A DNA stretch of 64,000 nt from Steromphala cineraria (Eukaryota; Mollusca; Gastropoda; Trochida; Trochidae). Position numbers and translations under genes: made by a program. This document shows positions 1 to 12,000 of this stretch, piece after piece (the stretch's first letter is position 1; every line of letters begins with the position of its first letter). The notes beneath the pieces were generated by a model, which did no database searches, was not told the origin of the DNA, and saw only the letters and a program-made list of their open reading frames with translations. The stretch lies in assembly GCA_916613615.1 (NCBI GenBank), contig OU744730.1, positions 4,433,582-4,497,581 on the forward strand, written 5' to 3'.

Positions 1-200
1 AAAGATATATTAATATTAGTGACATTCAATCTCACAACCATTATTTCTTACTTTTATTCAAACTGTTCAAAAAATATTTCATAAATCATTTATTAAGAGC
101 TTAAAACGGTCCTAAAAATAATTCTTGAAAGATATGTTCATACAACCATTAATTCCCACTTTTATTCAGCTTGGTAAAAAAAAATTAATTTAAGTTCAAC
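1..200. repeat. Two diverged tandem copies, period about 107 bp
   Basis: The phrase CAACCATT followed by TTCnnACTTTTATTCA occurs near 36 and again near 144, and both are followed by an A-rich stretch. This suggests two diverged copies of a tandem repeat cut by the window edge. No coding potential is seen. Confidence 0.45.
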
Positions 201-403
201 TAGGTGTTCTAGAAAATTCTGAAAAGATCTGTTATTATATCCGAAATTCCGATATATTCTTGCTGGAGGTTCTGTGATGAGGTTTATATTGCAGTGTTGA
301 CTTGTGGGTAATGGGCTATTAGGACCTGTCAGAATCCCCCTTGCTGGCTTATTACCGCTTAACGTGGCTTATCATAACACACACGCACATACAGCGCTCT
401 GTA

Positions 404-870
404 GAATTATACTGCTAAATATTACTGTCAGTTAATAGGGTCCTATCAACACCGAATACACGTAAATCTTATCACAATATACTCACAAATACCATCTTGG
501 AGAATTATAAATTTATAAATAAATTTGTAAAATGGTCCTATATACTAGCTGTCAGTTAATAGGGTCCTATCAACACTGAATACAAGTAACTCTTATCACA
601 AAATACTCACAAATACCATCAAAAATAATTATGAATTTATATATAAATTTGCAAAATGTTTCTGGTACCATTATACTGCCAAATATTGTTGTTAGTTGAT
701 AAGGTGCTATCAACACCAAATAAGCGTAAATCTTATCACAAAATACTCACGAATACCATCTGATAACATTATAGATTTATAAATAAATTTGCATAATTTT
801 TCTTGTACCATTATACTGCTAAATATTGTTGTCAGTTGTGTTCCTATCAACACTTGATAAAATACTCACA
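404..870. repeat. Diverged tandem repeat, about 3.5 copies of a 120-140 bp unit
   Basis: The unit carries TGTCAGTTAATAGGGTCCTA, then CTATCAACAC, TCTTATCACA, ATACTCACAAATACCATC and an AT-rich tail. Copies of the TCAGTT anchor lie near 428, 550, 692 and 831. Divergence and length variation between copies suggest an old array. No gene is visible. Confidence 0.75.
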
Positions 871-960
871 AAAACAGTGTGAGAAAATTTTAAAAGTATT
901 TTAACAGAAAAAATAATATGTTGATGTTAATCAATTAGTTATTATTGTGCAACATCTCAC

Positions 961-1022
961 ACTTATTTGTTAGGGGGGGGGGGAGGAGGATATTTTTGGT
1001 AGTTTGTGGGGGGGGGGGGGGT
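961..1022. repeat. Two poly-G tracts
   Basis: Two runs of ten or more G (about 973-982 and 1009-1021) lie 26 bases apart and are joined by G-rich sequence. They could form a G-quadruplex on the plus strand. The lengths may be affected by sequencing error. Confidence 0.7.
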
Positions 1023-2098
1023 GTGTTACCTTCATTTTGAGGCCAAAATGCTTTAGAGTCCGTAAGGACATTGGGTTTGGCTTGAAAGTGAGTTATAATC
1101 ATGGTTTTGTTCCCTAAAGAAAATATAGCTTGTCAAAATCTTGGTCAATCTGAATTATGGATTATTATGCTTATCATATAGAGAAACACATTCAGTAAGG
1201 CTTTGGGTTGCATATTAGAGATGGCAAGTTATCAGTTTGTAGATTTGAAGTTAATCATGTTGATTATAAAGAATTCATAAATGCATTCCCAATCCTACAC
1301 TTTGCTTTTCATAACACATATTATTGAATGTAAAGTTTATTCTTTAGTAATTGCAGAAAAATGGCAAACCAATAACTTCACTCATTTATAAATGTTTATA
1401 CCCTTTTCATCAATTTTGATTTAATAGGCCTAAGATTAAAAAATAGTTTGATTTTTTATATAATACTTTATGTGAAAATGCCTAATCTGATAAAATGACA
1501 ACATTATTCAAAGATGTGTTGAACATGAGATATAAAATTATCTTATAACAAAATTCTCATAAAAACATAATCAGGAACAGAAGCATAAACTTGGCAGTCA
1601 TGGTTTTGTTAATATGATTTACATCGAAACAGCTGAAAGGTTGGATTTTTAAGAGAATAATATGTTACCTTAATCACAAAATAACCATCAATTAAGTTAT
1701 AGGGCGAATTAAAAGATGATCATGCCAGGAAGTGGCATTTAATACTTAATATTTTAAATACCAATTGTTTTGAGTTTTTTGATGATATTTTAATGTTCAT
1801 TTAATGTAAAATATCAATAAAATAACCATTATTTACTATCTTTGCTTAAAAGCTTTAATCAGTGTTGATAAAGGTTAAATATTTTGGTCTATACTGTTAT
1901 ATATTTATGATTTTATACATATATATTTGGTCAGACTCCCTGATGATACCATTGAAACATGTTGGAGTTTTGATTGGCTTCGTGTCATTTTTTTATCTTT
2001 TGATTATATGCATTATATATATATATTCTTCATTTTACATTAAAAGTCTGTCGCATATTTTAAAAAAATCAGTTTTAGTTTTACCCTATCTATGAAAA
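1023..2098. other. AT-rich DNA without recognisable features
   Basis: The stretch is AT-rich with short stop-bounded frames only. The 77-codon frame at 1862-2095 is a run of hydrophobic, low-complexity codons typical of AT-rich DNA, so I do not call it a gene. Confidence 0.5.
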
Positions 2099-2101
2099 TG
2101 G

Positions 2102-2158
2102 ATTCATTCATTCATTCATTCATTCATTCATTCATTCATTCATTCATTCATTCATTCA
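2102..2158. repeat. (ATTC)n microsatellite
   Basis: About 14 uninterrupted ATTC units. The purity suggests a young, probably polymorphic locus. Confidence 0.97.
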
Positions 2159-2164
2159 AGCTAA

Positions 2165-2560
2165 AATGGTATTAAAATCCTATTTTTGTCTCCTTCTCCT
2201 GAACCAAATAGAAAGCTGAAATCTTGTGTACAGACTCCCTGACTAGTGAGGATTATGATTTATAGATTTGGTGACCCTGTGCCCGCTAATAGGAGCCCAA
2301 AGAGCCATGCCCTTAAACCTATTTTTGTCTTTTTCTTCAGAACCAAAAGGCGTAAAAAACTGAAATCTTGTGTATAGAGTCCTTGACCAGTAAATATTGA
2401 AATGTATAGCTTTGGTGAAGTTGGAAAGCCAGTGGCCCCTACTTAAACTTTATGCATCTTCTCTTCAAGAAGCACAAGGCATAGAATAAGGGAATTTTGG
2501 GTAGATAATCCTTAGGTAATGGGGCTTCTGAAGAAACACCTGGTGACCCTGTGGCCCCTA
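2165..2560. repeat. Diverged tandem repeat, about 3 copies of a 130-140 bp unit
   Basis: CCTATTTTTGTCT, then CTGAAATCTTGTGTA and CCTTGACCAG-like segments recur near 2177, 2318 and, more diverged, 2445. TTGGTGACCCTGTG also recurs. This is an old minisatellite-like array with no coding potential. Confidence 0.65.
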
Positions 2561-2609
2561 GGAAGGTTGGAACCCATTGACCACACCCTAAAAGAAAATT
2601 TACAAGTAC

Positions 2610-3030
2610 ATAATCAAAACCAAAGTTGCTGCATCAGAAAAGTTTCAGGAATACATTTTTAAAGAACCCCTAAAAATTTATGTATCAAGAAATTGGTTCA
2701 ACACAATGCGGCCCTTCATTCATACTTCAGGAACATTTCTTCAAAACCCTTAGGACTGAAGTATGAGAAAATTTGGTACAAAACAATGCAATTTTCAAGT
2801 TTTCATAAATACTCTCTCCAAGAACTGATTTTGCCTAAAGAATTAGAATATTGGTTTTGAAAACAAGTTCAGGAATATGTCTGCATAGAACCTCTTATGG
2901 CTAAAGTATCAGAAAATTGGTACGAAATAAAATCTTCAAATTTCAAAAATATGTCCTACAAGAGCCCCTTATGACTAAAGTATCAGAAAATTGGTACAAA
3001 CCAAAGTCTTTCAAGTTTCAGGAACTCCCC
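2610..3030. repeat. Diverged tandem repeat, period about 74 bp
   Basis: The anchor AAAGTATCAGAAAATTGGTAC occurs near 2758 (diverged), 2831 (poor), 2903 and 2978. Each copy is followed by CTTCAAnTTTCA and an AAGAnCCCCTTATG-type segment. The last copies are the best preserved, so the array probably grew towards the right. Confidence 0.7.
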
Positions 3031-3229
3031 CTAGACCCCCTTTCCCGGCGGTCGTTACTGATATTTGGGGGGATTTAGTTACCCCATCATGCCACCCATT
3101 CAGGAAGTACAGTTATGCTGTTATTTTTCTGATCTGCTCAGGATTAATATGTTTGTGTAGAAAATATGGAGAAGTGCTCGCTGTCTTTATAAGGGGAGAT
3201 GGGACACCTGTTGTTATATGAGAAATTGG

Positions 3230-3252
3230 GGGAGGGTTGTGTGTGTGTGTGG
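3230..3252. repeat. GT repeat followed by a poly-G tract
   Basis: A short GT repeat runs into a run of about 11 G. From 3240 to 3540 the plus strand is G-rich and T-rich with no reading frame of interest. Confidence 0.7.
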
Positions 3253-3711
3253 TTGTGGGGGGGGGGGGATGTTGGTGATAGAACGGAGTTAGTTTTGACT
3301 GCTTTTGATTACAAAATTGCTTTTGGTGATTGTTACTATTATAGTTGTAACATACTTATTGGGTATGGTTAAGGATAACCAATTTGAGGAAATGAGGTGT
3401 TAAGGTTCGAAGTGGTGGGTAGATGGAGAGGGGGGTTAGATTGGGAGTAAGGTTGGTGGGGGATTGGGGTTTGGTGTGACACTATGTGGAAGAAGGTTGT
3501 GGTTGAAGGAGTGGGTGAATTAAAGGAGGTTACTTGATGAAAGTAAGGAGTCTTTTATGATCATATTGTTGATCAAAACCCAAAGCAATATTTCATTTCA
3601 GTTCAGGGATATGTTAATGATTTGGGAATGTTAAAAAGCTATGCATGCTTATAACGCATTGAAATGAACAATAAACTTTAAGTGACTTTAGAATCTAGGA
3701 CAGCATTATTC

Positions 3712-3823
3712 ATGCTCACTACTATAACTACTGCTACTGCTACTACCGCTACTGCTACTGCTACTACTACTGCTTCTGCTACTGCTACTGCTATTGCTAT
3801 TTCTACTACTGCTACTGCTGCTG

Positions 3824-3863
<40 letters not shown>

Positions 3864-4384
3864 TTCTACTACTTCTTCTACTTCTGCTGCTGCTGCTACT
3901 TCTGCTGCTGCTGCTGCTACTACCACTTCTGCTACTATGTCTACTTCTATTACTAGTACTACTACTGCTACTGGTAAGATAAGCTAGTACTACTTCTGCT
4001 ACCACCACTACTACTACTCCTACTGCTACTTCTACTACTTCTACTACTACTACTGCTACTAATACTACTACTGCTACTACTGCTGCTGCTACTGCTACTG
4101 CTGCTACTACTACTACCTCTACTTATACTACTGCTACTTCTACGTCTACTACTGCAACTACTTCTCCTGCTACTACTACTAACTACTGCTGCTACTACTG
4201 CTACTTCTTCTACTCTTACTGCTACTACTACTGCTACTGCTGCTACTACTACAAATACTGCTGCTACTACTACTACTACTACTTCTACTACTACTACGTC
4301 TTCTACTTCTGCTGCTGCTGCTACTACCACTTCTGCTACTATGTCTACTTCTATTACTAGTACTACTACTGCTTCTAGTAAGAT
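3712..4384. repeat. Compound trinucleotide microsatellite (ACT/GCT/TCT) with higher-order duplication
   Basis: About 670 bp of imperfect ACT, GCT and TCT triplets. A distinctive stretch (CTACCACTTCTGCTACTATG, continuing through ATTACTAGTACTACTACTGC) occurs from about 3917 and again from about 4321, so a 404-bp block of the array was duplicated. The triplet period keeps frames open on both strands, giving poly-Thr, poly-Leu, poly-Ser and poly-Val products. These are artefacts of the repeat and not evidence for genes. Confidence 0.92.
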
Positions 4385-4387
4385 AAT

Positions 4388-4424
4388 AGATGATGATGAT
4401 GATGATGATGATGATGATAATGAT
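4388..4424. repeat. (GAT)n microsatellite
   Basis: About eleven GAT triplets follow the ACT/GCT block directly. The change of repeat unit at the boundary suggests separate expansion. Confidence 0.9.
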
Positions 4425-4929
4425 GACAGCACATATGACTAAAACATACATCCATCAGTCATACATAAACAGATTATTAAAAGACATCATAATCTTTGAA
4501 AAAAGGATCTTTGACAGCACCATCATGCTAACCAGTGCAACATGATATTATACCTTACTCATATTTTAGTTATGATATGATAGGAATGTCATAACTCTAA
4601 TCTAGCTGCCAGGGAGGGACACATGGCATGGGCTGGTATGGGCTGGTATGTGCCATAATACTGCTTGTTTACTCCAAGCCTTCAAGCAAAACTCCTATTT
4701 ATTAATGTATATAGCTATGTCACTCTGTCTGTAATCCAAGGCTAAGCAATTTATATATATTATCTTAAACATAGGAATGTGGCATTCAGTGGAGGCCGAT
4801 AGGCACTTATAACTTCTTGTGCAATTTCATACAAAATATCCCCTATCATGATAGTAAATGTCTCAAAAGATCGTAAAAATGTTGCCCTGTCAGAAATGAA
4901 GTATCACAAATGTCAGAAATTAATTACAA

Positions 4930-6090
4930 GTGAAATTTACGTTGTATGTGTTTAAGGTCAGCATATACAGAAGATTATGAACGATATGCTAGTTAAAGAG
5001 TACAGAAAAAATTCTAGACTTTCATCATGGTTTACAATTAATATTTTTATGAAATATGATCATATTCATCAATATGTTAATTTGTAGATTGATACTTATC
5101 TCTTGAACTGGTTTGAATATTCTATTATATGTAAAGATGATGTCAAACTTATTTTGTCACTCCTGATTTATATTTACACATGTTTAGAAAACAGTGTCAG
5201 TAAACTTACATTTAGAAACAAAAATCCAGATTTGATATTTGATTCATGTCACTATCTCTCAGAAATATAACCAGCCAAAAATACATCATGTTTCACTTGT
5301 TATCATGGTTTATTATGTCCAAGATTATGACGTCACTTATTTTTTATACTTACCTTTGTTTAGAAAAGTTTCAATAATCTTGAGGCTTAAATCATGTCTG
5401 AAGTTCCATTCAAATATGCCACTATACCATCACACAGAAATATATGTATAGAAATATATATCATGTACTAACTTGTATCATGGGTGATTCTGTCAAAGAA
5501 TATGTCACTCATAATTTATGCTGTTGGATGTTTACAAAACTGTTTCAATTATCTTATATTTAGAGACATATATCAACTTTTGATATTTTATCTAATTCAT
5601 GTCATTATCACTCATAGATATAAGTACAACCACATAAATCATGCTACTTGTGATGGCTGATGCTGTCAAAGATTGTTATGTCACTTATTATTTATACTAA
5701 GTTAAGAAAAATGTTATTCTCTAGTAAATTATATGATATAACTGTAGTTATCATATTTTTTCTCTGTAAAGTTAATTAAAAGCTATCACGGAACACTTGT
5801 AAGGATGGGTAATGCACAATTTATTTTGTAATATGATAATATATTCTTATCTATATTTAGGAATAGTTTTTCTTGATAACCTTACACTTACATCATTATA
5901 ACTGAGAAATATAAGTGTACATGTGAGTCATATGTCATTCAACTTAAATTTGTTCATAAAATCTTTTTTAAGTCCTCTTAACTTTTAAAATACAGCTGAA
6001 ATAATTACACTCACATCATTATCAAAAAGAAATATGGTTCATGTAACGGTCATTATGCAGTGATGTCATGTCATTACTTATAATAGTTTC
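4930..6090. repeat. Strongly diverged tandem repeat, period about 180 bp
   Basis: CATGTCACTATCTCTCAGAAATATAA-like anchors recur near 5247, 5428, 5603, 5893 and 6016. Most are followed by ATCATG, CTTGT-ATCATGG, GTCAAAGA-TATG and TTTATACTTA-like segments. Spacing is about 175-181 bp for the first three and irregular later. This looks like a decayed satellite-like array. Confidence 0.5.
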
Positions 6091-6466
6091 ATTTTAACCC
6101 AATAACTAAAATGCCTGTTTGACAAGACTCCTATGATTATAAAGTATGATTTTTTAAATATATCAACGACATTCTTTTTAATTTGACATTACAAAAAACT
6201 TAATAAAAGATAGGATCAACATAGAAATCAAAAGCAGCAACATCACAATCTGTTACCAAAACACAAACACACACCAACAAAATACAAACTTCAAAGAATG
6301 TCCATTAAAATCAAGTTGAGTAAGTTCTTCTGTGGACACAAGAAACTATAGACTCCAATTAGAGTAACTGGTGGACAGGGGATGGCATTTATAACGATAC
6401 AGAACCTCCCATTTCAGAATATCAGAATTTGGCATGGAGGCTCATGAAGACTCCGGACATTTATGA

Positions 6467-6600
6467 GAAGGGGTGAGGCAAGGAGACGCATCCATACCTT
6501 CACTGTTTATAGTCTCTGCGGTAGACCAAGTGTTGCTGAAATTTCTCAAATGGTTGAAATTCGAACTTACATCATCGTGTATATTACGCCATGGTCGTAA
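6467..6600 (+). pseudogene. Reverse-transcriptase relic (QGD region of a LINE-type RT)
   Basis: The frame through 6473 reads E-G-V-R-Q-G-D-A-S-I-P-S-L-F-I-V, which resembles the conserved GVRQGDPLSPLLF region of non-LTR reverse transcriptases. An in-frame stop lies just upstream (6464-6466), and no catalytic YADD motif follows in the open part (to 6781). The downstream residues do not look RT-like. I read it as a short, decayed fragment. The alternative is chance resemblance over about 15 residues. Confidence 0.4.
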
Positions 6601-8390
6601 ATTATCCCCAAGCAGAAGGGAAGCTGTGGCACTGCTATTGCTTGTGACGAGTTGCTTCTTAACATCTGCAGGAGTAATTTTAGGTCATCCTGCAAATGAT
6701 TTGTCAAATGTTGGAGATGCTTGTAACTTAACCCTTAAACCCGACACACAGCTCTTTCCGCTTTCCCTTTCCTTTTCATAAATAGGCTTGTGTTTTTCCA
6801 AAAAGTATTAAATTCATGTATGAACTTTTTACAGCTTGGGCGTAGGGGGCTGTTATGTTTCAAGAAAAAGGAAATATAAAAATGTCTGGCTGAAAAATTC
6901 TTAGGACAACATCGGCTTTGGTTTCGTTTTCTTTGCCATTGGCTTCCTCCTGCCAAACATTGTGTCACAGTGATAATCATCGCTTTTAGTTTTTGTAGCT
7001 TTGGGCTAGCTTGATGATCTTTCCAATTTAGACGGGGTCCGTTCTCACAGCTGCAACAATAACAGCCCCTTCGGATTCTAGTCTCGTCATTGCTTCAATT
7101 TAAGCTGTAAATTTTGAACAAACTTGGCTTTTATAATAGCTGTATGGTGTCTGCGAGGTACAATATGCATTTTGTAATCATTGAGGGCTTGAGGCGTGTA
7201 TGCAAGTCAATACCGTTACCAGACGTGGCTTCTCTCAGAAGTTTCTTTCAGAAGCGTGAAGCGATCCTTAAAGAAAGGACGATGTGTAATTTGTGATAAG
7301 CTTATTACAAGCATATTGATACCTATGAACAATATTTATTTAAGATTCTGATACGGGAAACGGTAATTGATTTTGAGAGATTATGAGAATGAAATAAAAG
7401 TGGTAATCCAAAATGATTTATTTAATAATGAATACAATCAATGGTAATTTCGTATATTACCATTTTATATTACCCTGTTAAGGATTGAAATTTAAATATT
7501 GAAAAATTGCAAAATTGTTAACTCTTTTCTTGATATAATTTGAAGATATCAAAACGGATATGCAGACATAATAAATTTGAATTATGATATTTCGATTTCA
7601 ATCAATTACGATCGTTTATTTTCCTTTTTTAAAATGTTTATTTTAAAATCATTTTAAAAGTGTCAGTTAAATTAATTTTCCTTTATGAATATCTCCTGTT
7701 GATGTGTCATCGATGTTTGAAGAGCCTGCAAGAAGCACTGAAGTCAAATTTAATATCTTTCATTCTGATATCCGATGCGAATCATCTCTTTGTATTTCTA
7801 TGACAGGTTGAAGGATTTTTTGTTTGCGAGTAAAAGCGGTCGTGTCAATGACATAATGCAAATATGGATGACACTTGGAGAATAAAAAACTGCCATCAAT
7901 CAAGTTCCAATAATCGGAATACAATCACTTTGACAGTTTTTGTACAAGTCATTGGAAATTCCTAATAGTTACTTCAAAGCCTTTTCAAAACCTCTGCTTT
8001 GATGTAATAAAATATCATATCGTTCTCTTCAGGTTATGACACTTTGAAGGGATAGCTTGCAGGAGAGTTGATGAATAGCCGGGGTCACGACTTCTTCTTG
8101 TCCATCAAGGGTTAGGATCTGGTTCAGAACGAGCACAAGAGGTTTGGAAGTGAGGACCCCACAACGTGCATTTTGTAATATGACTCAAATCAATATTTAT
8201 GATGCATAGGCTGTCGTTGTCTTGCAATCAAGCTAAAAGTCCCTGACATTTTTGCCAAAGAAGTTGACAATAAACTCTCAAGTTGCTTTCAATGGATGGG
8301 ATATGAAGGAGAAATGGAAAGCAGATTTGACAGACGCGCTGTAATATTTCCCATATCGAACATGCCTGACGAATGTGTCCTAGTCTTAAT
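6600..8390. other. Single-copy DNA, no supported gene
   Basis: Nothing here has a recognisable domain, tRNA or repeat structure. Short frames at 6735-6980 (minus) and 7114-7296 (plus) have no distinguishing feature. The 8040-8200 segment is more GC-rich than its surroundings. Confidence 0.5.
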
Positions 8391-8433
8391 TAATGAGCAG
8401 TTTTGTAATTAATCAGGCTTATTTCGAGGGTCC

Positions 8434-8727
8434 ATGTCAACGGCGAGCAGGACATGCAGTTATCTTCTTAGTTCTGACACCTCGTATGGAACCTTCGCAC
8501 TTGATTCTGACAGTTATGACTCTCAACAATCGCCAGATTCCGAGTTGCTCGAGACGACACAAACAATGGCTGCCTCCCTCAAAGCTGTATTTCATGCACG
8601 GGTCCAATCTAAAGAAGAGACATCAAACAGTTCTTCGACGTCTGCCCCTATAGACCGCGAGACACTTCTGTTATGCGGTGTCAGCCATGGCGGCCGATTG
8701 CGTCAACGTCACCGATCTGGCACATGA
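8434..8727 (+). CDS. Unrecognised 97-codon ORF in a GC-richer island (possible exon)
   Basis: I do not recognise this product. The frame begins at an ATG and encodes a Ser/Thr-rich, polar protein: an N-terminal stretch rich in Ser, Asp and Tyr (residues 1-35), then a mixed segment with ETTQTMAASLKAVFHARVQ and a basic C-terminus. There is no signal peptide, membrane segment or clear domain. The surrounding 8.3-8.8 kb is GC-richer than the flanks, which in this window marks either exons or conserved regulatory DNA. No polyadenylation signal or convincing splice sites were identified. A noncoding explanation is at least as likely. Confidence 0.17.
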   Translation: MSTASRTCSYLLSSDTSYGTFALDSDSYDSQQSPDSELLETTQTMAASLKAVFHARVQSKEETSNSSSTSAPIDRETLLLCGVSHGGRLRQRHRSGT

Positions 8728-9544
8728 AACGGAAGTGACAAGTTGTCTCCCTTGATGGACGGCATATATCGTCTGCTGGGATGACGTTTGATTATCCAAT
8801 AACTGATTAATGTTCACAACAAAGAGGTCGTTATCGAGGATATAACTGATATTAAAGTTTACATGGTTTTGATAGACATGATTAATAACAAAGGTCTCCT
8901 TAAAGAGACAGGTTTATCTAACCCATGTCAGATTTCATAAAGAGCAAAAACATGATGAAAGATCCAATAAAATTCTCAAAGTTGTCAGGACATTAAGAAC
9001 ATTATGAAATTTGGTTTGATGAGAACTCGACGTGCGTCATATCCAAACAATAGATAAAACGAGATGGTATCTTTGAGCTTTGTATGCATGATTGGACGAT
9101 AATGTTATAGCAAAAACAATGGTACAACAAGGACATCTTCCTTTGATATTTTTGTATGGTTTCAACTCGAACATGTAAGTGCTCGAATATCTGTTGGACA
9201 GTTTAATGAATTTGAATGCATGAGATACCAGAAAATAACTATTTGTGTTCATTTTTGTCATATTTCAATTTATGTATCATGTCAATTCTTTGCAGGATTG
9301 ATAACAACCTATCAGTGCTTAACCTATCAAATTTGGATTGCGTGATATACGCGAAGAAGTATAGTTTTGTGTACAGTTCTTCATAAACATAGCTCATTTT
9401 AAGAGTCATTTGCACACAAAATCCCCTTTTTGTATTGTTTATGAGTACCATTAAATGAATTAATTGCATTACGTTTTTGCTTTGAAATAAATAAATGAAT
9501 AAGACCAAATGCCATTGTTTTCATTTACGTGGTTCATCAGTATT

Positions 9545-10186
9545 CGCATCTCTCCCAACAGAGGTAGCTCAAATATTAAAATCTGATCTAACCGCCTTTG
9601 TAATATGAGCCCTTATCGGGTTTCCGGCAAGTTCCCCTAGTGGCAAACCTTGCTACACAAACTATCTGAAAAAACTCATCCAGTGAACACACTTCTTGAG
9701 ACCTGCTATATATGCTATGAATCAGTCCTCGAAATAATAAAGAAAGCTTAAAGAACAAAATTCAATGTCGAAAAATACGAGAATGACTTGTAACTTTTGA
9801 ACTGTGATTAAAACAGCTTACTTTGATTGAATAAGACTTCATCTTTTCTAGCCCTATAAATGATGGTATAAAGACAACCGGGGGCGTAGCTCAGTGGTAG
9901 AGTGTCCGCACGTCACCCGGTAGACCGGGGTTCGATTCCCGGTCGCGTCATACCAAAAGACGTTAAAAGGTGGGAGTTGTTGCTGTCTTGCTTGACACTC
10001 AGCATTGTAAAGGCAGAACAACATTTTAACTGGCGCTGCACTGTGGCTGCCGGGTGCTTAGGCACAATCCGAATTTCCGACAATGTATATGTATGTACTG
10101 AGGATAATAAAGTGATATTATTATTATAAGACAGTGATAAGAACAGGATTTTATTAATTGAGCTACCTCTGTTGGGAGGGAATGCA
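9545..10186. mobile_element. MITE-like element with long terminal inverted repeats, containing a nested SINE
   Basis: TCCCAACAGAGGTAGCTCAA near 9553-9572 is repeated in inverted orientation near 10158-10177. Similarity extends inward (A/T-rich, then AAAATC) and outward (GCATnnC), giving inverted repeats of roughly 40 bp. Without the nested SINE (9880-10128) the element would be about 390 bp. No transposase is encoded, so it would need an autonomous relative. The target-site duplication is not clear. Confidence 0.75.
9880..10128 (+). mobile_element. tRNA-derived SINE
   Basis: The head (9880-9950) resembles a tRNA gene: an A box within GTAGCTCAGTGGTAGAG and a B box GGTTCGATTCC, the internal promoter elements of RNA polymerase III. 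The acceptor and anticodon stems do not pair well, so it is not a functional tRNA. The body contains GTTGTTGCTGTCTTGCTTG and CACTCAGCATTG, and the element ends in an ATT-rich tail (about 10110-10128). Flanks TATAAAGACA (9867) and TATAAGACA (10125) are a possible imperfect target duplication. It lies inside the 9545-10186 inverted-repeat element and so was inserted later. Confidence 0.82.
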
Positions 10187-10824
10187 GTGGAACATGTCTG
10201 TTGAGAAAGTTTTGTCGTCAAGGTGAATCCATAATAAATTTTCTGGATCGACAAAATGAAACTTGAAACAAAATATACGTTTGAAGTGACTGACAAAACA
10301 GTGATCTCATCCATTATGGTTTAGAGGTTTAAAATCGTTGAAAACCAAGGATAAAACAAAATTTCTCAATAAGCCACTGTTTGTCCAGTTTATTTCACGG
10401 GATTAGAACACCAGACATAGGTGCATTGAACTAGCCACAGTAGGACGCAAGTTACCACTGTACCCCACTCCAAACCTTCTATGATTTACACCAGCACGGT
10501 AAGCCAGGAGCCCACTCGCGGAAGATGAGGTATTTCAGAGCTTCAAAACATAAACATGCTTTGATTTATCGACAATAAAAGATATTTCCAGTGGAAAAAT
10601 ATCTCTGCAAAAAGCCACGTGCTTTTCTTCTGGCCCTGGATTCTGGCGTGTTAGGTCCCAGATGTGGAGGATCGTGCGAAGTGTTCGGAGAACAAAAGTT
10701 CCAGACTTGTAGCACGTAACATCGGTGGAATACGGTCATAACGCAATGTGAAATTATGCAGAGATAACTGCTTGGGTTATGCAACACCTGCCGTACACTT
10801 AGGTCTATATACTACTGTCAATAT

Positions 10825-11066
10825 GTATATACGTGGCATTTTCATGTTCATTATGCTATGATGCACTGTTTGTGAATTAGTTCATGGTTTATCTGTATTA
10901 TTACAAGAGAATAATGGTTGGCTTTTATGAGCATGTTGGCCAAAACACATATGTGGCATTTACATATTCAGTACGCTATGTTTCACTGTTTGTGAATTGT
11001 GAGTTCATGGTTTTTCTGTATTTTGTCAAGAGAATAATGGTTGGCTTTTATAAGCAAATAGGACAA
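10825..11066. repeat. Two-copy tandem duplication, period about 122 bp
   Basis: Both copies contain GTGGCATTT, CACTGTTTGTGAATT, AGTTCATGGTTT, and GAGAATAATGGTTGGCTTTT. The second copy has small insertions. The 67-codon frame over it (10884-11087) is periodic because of the duplication. Confidence 0.85.
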
Positions 11067-11224
11067 TCAGGACCAATATACTCATAATTTGAGGCCATTA
11101 ACTAACAGTAACTTTTTGTCAGTTGGTTTATCGTTGATGAACTGTGGTCAACGGGTCCTTTATTTGTAAGTGCTGTAAATCAATGGTCATTTAACTGCCG
11201 AAAGGCGTCTATATGTTCGAAAAT

Positions 11225-11870
11225 GAATGTGTGTATACCAAAGCATCACTCTACAAAACGTTACCATCTTAAATATCTTTGTATATCAAAATATCACTCT
11301 TTAAATGTCAAGATCTTAAACATTTTTGTATACCAAAACATCACTCTTTTGAATGTAAAGAACTTGAAGATCTCTGTATACCAAAACATCACTGTTCTCA
11401 AAGTGAAGAACTTCACGGTCTGTGTATACCAAAACATCACTCCTCTGAAAGTTAAGAACTTAACGATCTATGTATATCAAAACATCACTATTCTAAAAGT
11501 GAAGAACTTAACGATCTTTGTATAAGAAAACATCTCATCTGAAAGTAGAGATCTTAACGATCTATATATATCAAAACATCACTCCCCTGAAAGTAAAGAA
11601 CTTAACGAATCTTTGTATATCAAAACATCACTCCTCTGAAAGTAAAGAACTTAACGATCTATGTATATCAAAACATCACTCCTCTGAAAGTAAAGAACTT
11701 AACGATCTTTGTATACCAAAACATCTCATCTGAAAGTAGAGATCTTAACGATCTATATATATCAAAACATCACTCTTAAAAGTCAAGAACTTAATCTTTG
11801 TATATCAAAACATCACTCTTCTGAAAGTAAATAACTTTAAATCTATGTATACCAAACATAAATTTTCTGA
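11225..11870. repeat. 48-bp minisatellite, about 13 units
   Basis: The unit reads roughly GATCTNTGTATATCAAAACA, then TCACTCCTCTGAAAGTAAAG and AACTTAAC. Central units match closely (11570-11740) and outer ones are more diverged. Because 48 is divisible by three, two plus-strand frames (11223-11525 and 11518-11733) stay open and encode 16-residue repeats such as VYQNIT..LKVKNLTI. An out-of-frame variant unit near 11520 breaks the frame, which argues against selection for coding. Confidence 0.93.
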
Positions 11871-12000
11871 ACAATTTTTACGGGTCCTGCGTTGATGTTC
11901 ATGTGACAGTCTCAAATCATTAAAAAGATGGAATGATGAAAACGTAATGTGTAATATTAATCAGACACACGTGCCCTGAGGCCGAACCTGCCCCGTTCTC

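Noticed and set aside
3678..4451. Several 60-154 codon frames on both strands (poly-Thr, poly-Ser, poly-Val, poly-Leu)
   Set aside because: They are products of the trinucleotide microsatellite, whose period keeps frames open. No non-repetitive coding sequence is attached.
9880..9950. Functional tRNA gene
   Set aside because: A and B boxes are present, but acceptor and anticodon stems do not pair properly, and a SINE body and tail follow.
11223..11733. Repeat-protein gene with 16-residue units
   Set aside because: The frame shifts between units near 11520, and there are no flanking exons or signal sequence; a minisatellite explains it.
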